Source of the DNA: Gammaproteobacteria bacterium
Lineage (GTDB): Bacteria > Pseudomonadota > Gammaproteobacteria > S012-40
Assembly: GCA_919902765.1 (NCBI GenBank)
Contig: CAKKRP010000116.1
Span: forward strand, 1 to 59,954
Direction of reading: 5' to 3'
DNA length: 59,954 nt
In this document: positions 52,980 through 59,954 of the stretch, piece after piece
Layout of the letters: every line of letters begins with the position of its first letter
How positions within the stretch are numbered: position 1 is the stretch's first letter
Position numbers and translations under genes: made by a program
The notes under the pieces: model-generated
Seen by the model: the letters and a program-made list of their open reading frames with translations, nothing else
Told to the model about the DNA's origin: nothing
Database searches by the model: none

Positions 52980-53802
52980 AATATCCAACGCTGCGGGCAC
53001 GCTCCGCCTTATTTAACACCATAGAAACATTACGACTCTTATCCAGCATCGCTAACGCATCTTTCAATGTACTTTTTTCCGTACGATTAGCTTCGACGAC
53101 CACCACCACTTGTCCAGCCAAGTTAGCTAACACGCCTGCCTCGCTTGTTTGCAACAACGGGGGGGCGTCAAAAATTATAATGCGATCGGAATAGCGTGCC
53201 GCCAACTCATCCACCAGCGAGCTCATCCTACCACTTGCCAACAACTCGGCGGTGCGCCGTTCTTTGCGTCCCGCCGGCAATATGGATAAATTGGGTATAC
53301 TTGTTTTTAAAAAATAGTTCGCGATATCCTGGCTGTCACCCAACAAATAATCGACCAAACCTTGATTCGCGTCTATTCCTAAATAGGAAGTAATAGAGGG
53401 TTTTATAACATCCGCATCCACCAGCAATACCGTACGATCAAGCTCTAACGTCATGCTCAACGCCAAATTAATGCTGGTGTATGTTTTGCCCTCGCCCGCA
53501 ATGCTGCTGGTCACCATCACCACGTTACGACGTGCGCCGGATATGCGCTCGTGTTCTTGACCAAACGCATTGCGTAGAATAGGGCGCTTTATGCGCCGGT
53601 ATTCTTCCAACAACGGATCATGCACCACCTCCGGCACTAATAAATTCATCGCCTTAAAACGCGCGAAATCGAGCTCGATGGGCGTGCGACGTGACTGGAC
53701 TCCCCCAACCGTAGGGTTTTTGACTAATGCGCCATCGCCATTTTCCGCAGACGTGGTTTGGGCAAGCTGCAACTTTTGCATCGCCTTTTCTATTGTACCC
53801 AT
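52954..53802 (-). CDS. XrtA-associated tyrosine autokinase (CpsD/BY-kinase)
   Basis: A 282-residue BY-kinase catalytic subunit. The Walker A-type motif is VTSSIAGEGKTYTSINLAL (GEGKT at 103-107), Walker A' VLLVDADV (~125-132), Walker B IIIFDAPPLL. The C-terminal tyrosine cluster GYYGNYG (Tyr274, 275, 278) is the likely phosphorylation site controlling chain length through the transmembrane partner encoded next. ATG 53802 with GGAGG upstream was chosen; the longer frame begins with TTG. Confidence 0.88.
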   Translation of the reverse strand: MGTIEKAMQKLQLAQTTSAENGDGALVKNPTVGGVQSRRTPIELDFARFKAMNLLVPEVVHDPLLEEYRRIKRPILRNAFGQEHERISGARRNVVMVTSSIAGEGKTYTSINLALSMTLELDRTVLLVDADVIKPSITSYLGIDANQGLVDYLLGDSQDIANYFLKTSIPNLSILPAGRKERRTAELLASGRMSSLVDELAARYSDRIIIFDAPPLLQTSEAGVLANLAGQVVVVVEANRTEKSTLKDALAMLDKSRNVSMVLNKAERARSVGYYGNYGVDS

Positions 53803-53827
53803 GCCACCGACCTCCAAACCGCCGCCG

Positions 53828-55393
53828 TTAAAATATCTGCGCGATTATCAACGCGAGATAAGTTGTGCCTAAACTTGTCATCGATAAAAACCAAAGCAAA
53901 CCGTCATATTTCGCCCAGCCTTTTTTAGCGGATTCACGCACCTTCCCAACGGCGCCCAACACCGGAAAAGGAAACGACGTGCGCAATGCCGCGATAGAGG
54001 AAAACGTCGGCTTTATTTGGCGAAACAATACCACTCCGCCTACTCCGCCCGCCAAACCGAGCAGCAATACCGCCGTCAACAATAATGGGCGATTGGGTCC
54101 CAAGGGTATCGCCGGAACGCGTGGGGGTTCTATAATTTTAAATTGCACCTCGTTCTTGTTGGCGTCAGCCTCGCGCGATAAGCGCGCCGATTCACGTCTC
54201 GCCACCAACGCCTCATAGTTTTGCTTATTGATATTGTAGTCGCGATCCAGTGACGCCAATTCCGCCTCGACCTTCGGCACCGTTTCCACCATTTGTTTGA
54301 GGCTCAACATCTCGCGTTCATATTCCATGACGCGCACACGCAACCCTGCGACTTCCGCTTCCGATCTGCCAAGATCTATTTTCAATTCCTGATAGACCGG
54401 ATTGCTTTGTTTAATCTCTTCGCTCTTACGTGAATCCGACCCGGTACGAACGGCGTCGGCGGCTTTTTGCCGGCGCAACTCACGCAATGATTCTTTTACC
54501 GACACAACGTTAGGATGCTGGTCGGTATACTTCAACAACAACTCATCCAATTTGGATTCAAGATTGATAATGCGGGCATCTAAGGGGTCTGTTACCACCG
54601 CACGGGTATTGCCAGGCGCAACACCGACAAACTCTTCTTGCCCGAACAATTGACGCTTTAAGGCGTCGCGTTTATTAATCGCCTCATTGAGCGCCAATTC
54701 GGCGGTGTGCCAATTGGTTTTCGCTTGATCCATGCGCGCAAAATAACCACCGGCTTGAGTGGGCAACAAACCGATATTTTTTTGTTTAAACTCCTTTAAG
54801 CGGGTTTCAGCCTGAACAAGTTTTTCTTCGTATTCCTTAATCTGATCGGTTAAAAACTGTTGCGTCAAATCGGTATCCGAGCGGCTAGCGCCCAAACTGG
54901 TTTCTACAAAAATATTCAGCAACACTTGTACTACCTTGTACGCGATTTTTGGATCCGAATTGGTGAACCCTATAGTATAAATCCCTTCGCGCACATCCCC
55001 GGAAATATCGATTTTTTGACCCAAATCGCGAATTATTTTTTCTAAGCGTTCTTGATCTGTAGCCAACAAATCCAAATCCGTTTCATGTACGACTTTTTCA
55101 AGATTAGGGCGGCTCAGCAAGGTACGGCGCGTTACATATGCGAACTGCTGAGTAACTTCCGCATCCACCGCCAATCCCTGCAACAAAGGACGTAACATAG
55201 TTTTAGTGTCTACGTAGACACGAGTGCGCGCTTCATATTTATAGGGTAACAACAATGCGACCGGCCATCCTACAGAGCAAATTGCAATCGCGACAATTAA
55301 AACCAACCAACGTTTACGCCAAATTGCGCGCAGGAGATCCACTGCCAGAATTAGGCTGTCATGTACTGAATTTGCAGGCGCATTCGTTTGCAT
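53828..55393 (-). CDS. XrtA-associated polysaccharide chain-length determinant (Wzz/GNVR)
   Basis: A 521-residue inner-membrane protein. TM1 is at ~29-49, followed by a Wzz domain (YKYEARTRVYVDTKTMLRPLLQ), long coiled-coil (~170-420, for example LVQAETRLKEFKQKNIG and PKVEAELASLDRDYNINKQNYEAL, the GNVR region), TM2 at ~435-456 and a further hydrophobic segment at the C-terminus (~504-521). It sets polymer length and activates the kinase encoded next. Lies between export lipoprotein and kinase, in the usual order. Confidence 0.88.
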   Translation of the reverse strand: MQTNAPANSVHDSLILAVDLLRAIWRKRWLVLIVAIAICSVGWPVALLLPYKYEARTRVYVDTKTMLRPLLQGLAVDAEVTQQFAYVTRRTLLSRPNLEKVVHETDLDLLATDQERLEKIIRDLGQKIDISGDVREGIYTIGFTNSDPKIAYKVVQVLLNIFVETSLGASRSDTDLTQQFLTDQIKEYEEKLVQAETRLKEFKQKNIGLLPTQAGGYFARMDQAKTNWHTAELALNEAINKRDALKRQLFGQEEFVGVAPGNTRAVVTDPLDARIINLESKLDELLLKYTDQHPNVVSVKESLRELRRQKAADAVRTGSDSRKSEEIKQSNPVYQELKIDLGRSEAEVAGLRVRVMEYEREMLSLKQMVETVPKVEAELASLDRDYNINKQNYEALVARRESARLSREADANKNEVQFKIIEPPRVPAIPLGPNRPLLLTAVLLLGLAGGVGGVVLFRQIKPTFSSIAALRTSFPFPVLGAVGKVRESAKKGWAKYDGLLWFLSMTSLGTTYLALIIAQIF

Positions 55394-55399
55394 AAGCTG

Positions 55400-56068
55400 T
55401 TAAAACCAAGACTCCGGTACGATTACGATATCCCCGGGAGCGATCTCTATATTTTTCGTAATGTCGCCATGACGCACCAAATCATTCAAATGCACTTCTA
55501 TTTCGGTTTGTGCTAAACCGGCACTCCGCACTAGCTTAGTGCGATTGCCCGCCGCGAACTCGCTCAAACCACCGGCTACGATGATTACATCCAACAAGGT
55601 CATTTTTTCTCGATATTGAATTATTTGTGGACGCAACACCGCCCCGACCACACGCACCTGCTGGCTATAGGAACCGCCAAACGCGGTCACAATAACCGTT
55701 ACCTTAGGCTCTTTAATGTAGGTGGCTAGGATTTTTTCTATATTACGCGCGAGCTCGAAAGGCGTCTTGCCGCTGGCCTGTATATCTTCCACCAACGGTA
55801 ACGACAATCTGCCATCCGGACGCACAGGTACCGTACCGGAAAGCTCGGTATTGTGCCACACGAACACTTGTAACGTGTCGCCCGCCCCAATGAGATAGCC
55901 CGGTGTTCCTTTAGGCAGCCCCGGCTCTTTAGGATGCTCAGCGACGACGCAAGGAAACGGAACAAATTCGCAATCATTTGAAGCGCCTATGGCTGATCGA
56001 GACAAGCAGCCGCTGACCAAAAGGAGGCACACAAGCGCATAGGCCTGGTAATGACTTCGGGTGTACAT
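55400..56068 (-). CDS. XrtA-associated polysaccharide export lipoprotein (Wza-like)
   Basis: A 222-residue Wza/BexD-family protein with a lipoprotein signal ending in L-V-S-G-C at Cys21. The export domain (~58-140) shows YLIGAGDTLQVFVWHNTELSG and VRPDGRLSLPLVEDIQASG; an SLBB domain follows (~143-200, VRVVGAVLRPQIIQYREKMT). It lacks the C-terminal helix of E. coli Wza. It is the first gene after the long promoter region. Confidence 0.9.
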   Translation of the reverse strand: MYTRSHYQAYALVCLLLVSGCLSRSAIGASNDCEFVPFPCVVAEHPKEPGLPKGTPGYLIGAGDTLQVFVWHNTELSGTVPVRPDGRLSLPLVEDIQASGKTPFELARNIEKILATYIKEPKVTVIVTAFGGSYSQQVRVVGAVLRPQIIQYREKMTLLDVIIVAGGLSEFAAGNRTKLVRSAGLAQTEIEVHLNDLVRHGDITKNIEIAPGDIVIVPESWF

Positions 56069-56534
56069 GTTGTTTTATATCCCAACCAATTCGAGGTAAT
56101 GTGGTTCAATATGGCACGTGCCTAGTGTAACAAATTAACCTTATTTTTTCCAGCCTTCTTGATTTGGGCTGACGATCCTAATAATATCCGCTAAACACCG
56201 TAGGTACATGCCGGTGTAGCGGTATGTATTACCCTCTCCTTAGACGGCCGTACATGCCTATAACGAATGGCTTTATCGAATTATATTTTCTTGGTAAAGA
56301 AGCCTATTTTTCCATAAATTACAGGCATATATACTCATCAATATAAGCCATACTACAACCAGGCCAATAATGCGGCCATATTTTGTCGCTACAACACCAC
56401 AGTGTCGATTCATTTTACATTAATTCGAGCATGTATTCGACACCTGTTTTTATGTTATATTACAAATACTTACATAACTACACATAGTTCGCGATCATGA
56501 CCGGCGCTGGGTGCTGGGAACGGTGCCCGCAAGC
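56069..56534. promoter_or_regulatory. Promoter region of the exopolysaccharide operon with inverted repeats
   Basis: Gene-free, AT-rich. It contains the dyads GTGTCGA (56402-56408)/TCGACAC (56437-56443) and TACATGCC (56205-56212)/GGTATGTA (56221-56228, one G-T pair); TACATGCC recurs at 56251-56258. These could be sites for PrsR or another regulator. TATAAT on the minus strand (56285-56280) is a -10 candidate with poor -35. No good sigma-54 promoter was found by eye. Confidence 0.45.
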
Positions 56535-57899
56535 TCATTTGGGTTTGAGTTCATACTTGTTCAATAAATCGTAAAGCGTGGGGCGGCTTACCCCTAGTAA
56601 ATCGGCCGTTTTTGCGACATTGCCGCTGGTATATTCCAAAGCGCGCATTATCGCGCCGGACTCCGCCGTTTCGCGCACTTGACGCAAATTAAAGGGCAAA
56701 TCATTCTGCATCTGCGGGGTCAGCTCCATTTCGTCGGGCGTGATACGCGTACCTTCGGCCATGATTAAGGCGCGCTTGACACGATTTTCCAGTTCGCGGA
56801 CGTTGCCCGGCCAGTTGTACGCGTCTATCGCGGCCAAGGCGTCCTGCGTATACCCTCTGATATTCGTGCGGCCTAACACCGTCGTAAAACGCTCTAAAAA
56901 CGCCTTGGCTAACAACACCGCGTCCCCGGCGCGCTCACGTAACGCCGGTATGATAATGGTAATTTCACTCAAGCGATAATAGAGATCTTCACGGAACACG
57001 CCGCTTTTGATCAAGGCCTGCAGATCGCGATGTGTGGCGCATACTACGCGCACATTGACCTGAATTTCTTCGCGTCCGCCGACGCGCTCGATGACACGCT
57101 CTTGCAAAAAACGTAATAATTTGGCCTGCAAGGACATCGGCAAATCGCCGATTTCATCGAGAAATAACGTGCCCTGGTGGGCCACTTCGATCTTTCCTAA
57201 GGTCTGCTTCGCCGCCCCGGTAAAGGCGCCTTTTTCGTAACCGAACAACTCGCTTTCGAGCAGATTTTCCGGGATCGCCGCACAATTAATCGCAATGAAA
57301 CGCTGAGCATGGCGCGGGCTCAGCTCATGCAGCGCACGCGCGAGTAATTCCTTGCCGGTACCGCTTTCTCCGAGCAACAATGTCGAGGCGTCCGTGGGTG
57401 CGACTTTTTCTATGGTGCGACATATTTTTTGCATGGGCTCGGCGTTGGTGATAATTCCATTAAATGTCGCGTTGCCATGTTGATTTGTCAGGCGCTTGTT
57501 TTCTTCCTCAAGTTCATGCACGCGATAGGCGCGATTTACAATGAATTTGAGCACTTCTCCCTCTAACGGTTTTATATAAAAGTCGTACGCCCCCAGGCCA
57601 ATGGCACGCACCGTCGCCTCTCTATCTTCATCGCCGGTCACCACCACGACCTTTGTTTGCGGCGCCAGCGAAAGTATGTCTTGCAGCGTTTGCAGGCCGA
57701 CGGAAACGCCGCCCGGGTCGGGCGGCAGCCCAACATCTAAGGTCACCACTTGCGGCTCGACACGACGCACTTGCGCCAATGCGCTGTCATGATCATCGGC
57801 GACAGTCACATCATAATCTTCAAAGCACAAACGCAATTGATTTTGCAATCCGATATCATCTTCGACTATGAGCAAAGTGCCGCGTTTATAGGTGGCCAT
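56535..57899 (-). CDS. prsR: PrsR, PEP-CTERM-box sigma-54 response regulator
   Basis: A 454-residue NtrC-type response regulator. The receiver domain (~8-122) has VEDD (acidic pair 14-15), TLDVGLPP with Asp55 as phosphoacceptor and IKPLEG (Lys). The AAA+ domain (~145-375) has [14 protein letters not shown] and LFLDEIG; the Fis-type HTH is at the end (GNVAKTADLLGVSRPTLYDLL). PrsR proteins control exosortase-A exopolysaccharide and PEP-CTERM protein genes with sigma-54. ATG 57899 is preferred to the in-frame 57938 as it begins before the receiver core. The cognate kinase PrsK is not in the window. Confidence 0.88.
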   Translation of the reverse strand: MATYKRGTLLIVEDDIGLQNQLRLCFEDYDVTVADDHDSALAQVRRVEPQVVTLDVGLPPDPGGVSVGLQTLQDILSLAPQTKVVVVTGDEDREATVRAIGLGAYDFYIKPLEGEVLKFIVNRAYRVHELEEENKRLTNQHGNATFNGIITNAEPMQKICRTIEKVAPTDASTLLLGESGTGKELLARALHELSPRHAQRFIAINCAAIPENLLESELFGYEKGAFTGAAKQTLGKIEVAHQGTLFLDEIGDLPMSLQAKLLRFLQERVIERVGGREEIQVNVRVVCATHRDLQALIKSGVFREDLYYRLSEITIIIPALRERAGDAVLLAKAFLERFTTVLGRTNIRGYTQDALAAIDAYNWPGNVRELENRVKRALIMAEGTRITPDEMELTPQMQNDLPFNLRQVRETAESGAIMRALEYTSGNVAKTADLLGVSRPTLYDLLNKYELKPK

Positions 57900-58287
57900 T
57901 ATCAATCGGCCTTGGCAATGCCACGTGACAAACGACAATTAAAATGATTCATGCTCCATAACCCCTAATCACTCATTTATCGACAGCGCATGTACGTATG
58001 TCCAACCGATTTTCCTCTTCCATCCCCCTCTGTGAAACGCGAATTTTTTAGATCATGCATAACGTAGGCCGAAAGCCTAAGCCGCACGCACCAAGGGCAT
58101 CAAGATTGAAAGATAATGACACTCGAGGGAATCTCTAATATGCTTTGCAAACGACTGATGTTCTTAAGGCGCAAACGCCTTGCGCCACAACGAGGGACGG
58201 GAAAAACAGAAATTATAGGACGTATCCGCAGCAAATCGGGACACCTGCTATGCGCTGATCGACACAGTATTATAGGACACCGGACGA
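57900..58287. promoter_or_regulatory. Intergenic region between prsR and the sugar transferase
   Basis: No gene is supported. It has the hairpins TAGGC-CGAAA-GCCTA (58070-58084) and AAGGCG-CAAA-CGCCTT (58166-58181) and a direct repeat ATTATAGGAC at 58212-58221 and 58269-58278, which on the minus strand reads GTCCTATAAT, a possible extended -10. -35 boxes are not clear. Confidence 0.35.
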
Positions 58288-59685
58288 TTAACGCGCGCCC
58301 TTCCCCCAGAGTATCACCTCAGCGGTTTGTAACAAAATAAGCAAATCTAAAAACAAGCTATAATTTTTTACATAGTACAAATCGTATTCCAATTTTCCCA
58401 TCGCGTCTTTATCGGACGCGCCATAAGGAAAACAAATCTGCGCCCAACCTGTAAGGCCGGGTTTTACACGGTGCCTGTCCGCATAATAGGGAATTTTTTC
58501 TGAAAACCGCTCGACAAATTCCGGGCGTTCCGGGCGCGGACCCACAAAGCTCATATCGCCTTTTAAGACGGTAAACAACTGCGGCAATTCATCTATGCGC
58601 GTCTTGCGCAATAAGCGCCCCACGCGCGTGATGCGTGGATCGTTGTGGGTGGCGAATTGCGCGCCGTGTTTTTCTGCATCGACACGCATGCTACGAAACT
58701 TTAAGATGCGGAACAGTTTCCATTTATCGCCTACCCGCACCTGCCCATAAAAAATCGGCCCTGGATCATCAATAACGATCACTATCATCGCCAACACCAT
58801 GAAGGGGGCGGCGAAAATCAATAAAATCGAGCTGACCGCGATATCGAATATGCGTTTGGTAATACGCCGCGCCAAGGTGTGCGCGAACCCATCGGAAAAA
58901 ATAAACCAGCTCGGATGCAGAATGTCCAACTTGATCCGCCCCAGTTGTCGTTCAAAAAACGTCAATAAATCAATAACATCCACGCCACTGAGTTTGCAAT
59001 CCAAAAGCTGCTCAGTAGGAAATGCGCGACGCCGGTCATCGACTGCGACCACGATTTCGTCTACATCATTGGATTGCATGTAATCCACCAACGGAATATC
59101 CAAATGCAATATCTTTTCGGTCGGCACTTGTACGGGCTCATCCGACATCTGGATATAACCCAGAATCCTAAACCCATGACGATCCGCTTTGCGTTTGAAT
59201 TGCTCTAACATGGCGGCCTTGACGCCCGTGCCCAAGACCACGATATTCCGCTTTAGACTTTCTTGATTCACCCAATGCGCAAAACCCCAACGAAACAGAA
59301 TAACGGTGGCAATTGAAATCAACATGGCAATACCGAAGATGCCACGCCCAAAAAATACCGCATCGGGAAACAAATAAAAGAGCAAGCTCGCCGCCACTGT
59401 GGCCAATAACGAGGCGATGGCGACACGCAACAACATGCCCACCACGCCTTCGCGCAGGTGGCGTTGATATAACCCGCAGGCCGTCATGGCGCTGATCATC
59501 ACGAATGTGAAAATCGCGGCTTTCAACCACACCGGCTGTATCGCATGTGGGTCACTCGGGTCGTGGTACTCCCAGCCAAAGCGCGCTATCGCGCCCATAT
59601 AAACGCTCGAAAAAAACATCAGCGCTTCTAATAACGCCAATAATATCAATGCTTTAGGAATATAGTGTTTAAATACGCGTAGCAT
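58288..59685 (-). CDS. Initiating sugar-phosphate transferase, XrtA-associated (EpsB/WbaP type)
   Basis: A 465-residue polyisoprenylphosphate hexose-1-phosphate transferase. Four or five N-terminal TM segments (~12-30, ~50-70, ~85-108, ~112-130), a Rossmann-like region (~145-240, IVVLGTGVKAAMLEQF), then the catalytic domain (~275-465) with KRIFDIAVSSILL, KFRSMRVDAEKHG, RKTRIDELPQLFTVLKGDMS and GPRPERPEFV. It loads the first sugar on undecaprenyl phosphate, starting repeat-unit synthesis. It is the first gene of the locus in transcription order. Confidence 0.9.
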   Translation of the reverse strand: MLRVFKHYIPKALILLALLEALMFFSSVYMGAIARFGWEYHDPSDPHAIQPVWLKAAIFTFVMISAMTACGLYQRHLREGVVGMLLRVAIASLLATVAASLLFYLFPDAVFFGRGIFGIAMLISIATVILFRWGFAHWVNQESLKRNIVVLGTGVKAAMLEQFKRKADRHGFRILGYIQMSDEPVQVPTEKILHLDIPLVDYMQSNDVDEIVVAVDDRRRAFPTEQLLDCKLSGVDVIDLLTFFERQLGRIKLDILHPSWFIFSDGFAHTLARRITKRIFDIAVSSILLIFAAPFMVLAMIVIVIDDPGPIFYGQVRVGDKWKLFRILKFRSMRVDAEKHGAQFATHNDPRITRVGRLLRKTRIDELPQLFTVLKGDMSFVGPRPERPEFVERFSEKIPYYADRHRVKPGLTGWAQICFPYGASDKDAMGKLEYDLYYVKNYSLFLDLLILLQTAEVILWGKGAR

Positions 59686-59714
59686 GCTATTCCAATCTAA
59701 TTCATTTCATACAC

Positions 59715-59727
59715 GGGGTTTGACCCC
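59715..59727. repeat. Small inverted repeat upstream of the sugar transferase
   Basis: GGGGT-TTG-ACCCC (59715-59727) is a short perfect hairpin 30 bases before the start codon. Further out, GATAGC-GCGTAT-GCTATC (59856-59873) is flanked by CGTAAGA at 59851-59857 and 59873-59879. No gene is present from 59686 to the end. Confidence 0.35.
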
Positions 59728-59954
59728 CACAAAAACGTTCAACCATCCTCCGCGCGGGCGAAAATCTATACCGCCCAACGTAAAAACGCGCGATAGCGCG
59801 CACCATACCGTAAGTTTGGCGTTTAAAGAAGACTATATCCACGGAATATTCGTAAGATAGCGCGTATGCTATCGTAAGACAACGCTTATAGGGAGTTTTT
59901 ACAGGGCTGTCCCATTAAATTGTAGTTGACAGTGTTCTAATTGTATGTTTTTTT

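Noticed and set aside
57939-58287. Possible riboswitch (GNRA-like hairpin CGAAA) upstream of prsR
   Set aside because: Compared by eye with the c-di-GMP-I pattern; the receptor segments are missing, only an isolated hairpin remains.
1-59954. CRISPR arrays, rRNA, tRNA, intact transposases
   Set aside because: No regularly spaced repeats, no tRNA-like cloverleaf or rRNA segments and no transposase-like reading frames were noticed by eye; a dedicated scan could still find a short element.

Overview
The window looks like a chromosomal segment of a diazotrophic proteobacterium, most probably a gammaproteobacterium. The divergent bamD / rluD-pgeF arrangement is the one seen in gammaproteobacteria, and the cell envelope genes (OM lipoproteins, Wza/Wzz-type export, XrtA-type exopolysaccharide genes) are Gram-negative. 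No rRNA, tRNA or CRISPR array was seen, and no intact insertion sequence.

Region 1 (1-1970) holds small genes: the tail of an unknown CDS, a CHAP-domain lipoprotein, a short HDOD-like protein, and two small cysteine-rich proteins lying downstream of nifA on the minus strand.

Region 2 (about 2000-14000) is a nitrogen-fixation accessory locus. nifA (minus) diverges from a plus-strand series iscS-iscU-erpA-like-iscA-hscA-fdx, then nifV-nifW-fixA-fixB-fixC-fixX. It combines cofactor supply (Fe-S assembly, homocitrate), enzyme protection (NifW) and electron supply (FixABCX). Sigma-54 type promoters (-24/-12) with NifA upstream activator sequences (TGT-N10-ACA) are visible before iscS and nifV, and a weaker one before nifA. 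NifA carries the four-cysteine pattern of oxygen-sensitive NifA proteins. Nitrogenase structural genes are not in the window.

Region 3 (14000-19400) is mixed: a repeat-like non-coding stretch, a Fic AMPylase-like gene with a palindrome in its promoter, a DUF924 gene, pgeF, rluD, bamD and a small SET-domain gene.

Region 4 (19400-34200) contains three related right-handed beta-helix lipoproteins, a four-gene plus-strand group (GT-C glycosyltransferase, UbiA-type prenyltransferase, HAD phosphatase, SMR/EamA-like flippase) that could make and use a polyprenyl-phosphate sugar, an acyltransferase and a glycosyltransferase.

Region 5 (34200-59954) is a large minus-strand exopolysaccharide locus of the XrtA (exosortase A)-associated type. 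In transcription order it runs: initiating sugar transferase, sigma-54 response regulator PrsR, export lipoprotein, chain-length protein, tyrosine kinase, outer-membrane beta-barrel, amidotransferase, ACP, AMP-ligase, NAD synthase-like enzyme, GNAT-like protein, deacetylases, flippase, glycosyltransferases and a ligase/polymerase. The exosortase itself and the PrsK kinase are not in the window. Regions 4 and 5 are visibly more AT-rich than the nif locus.
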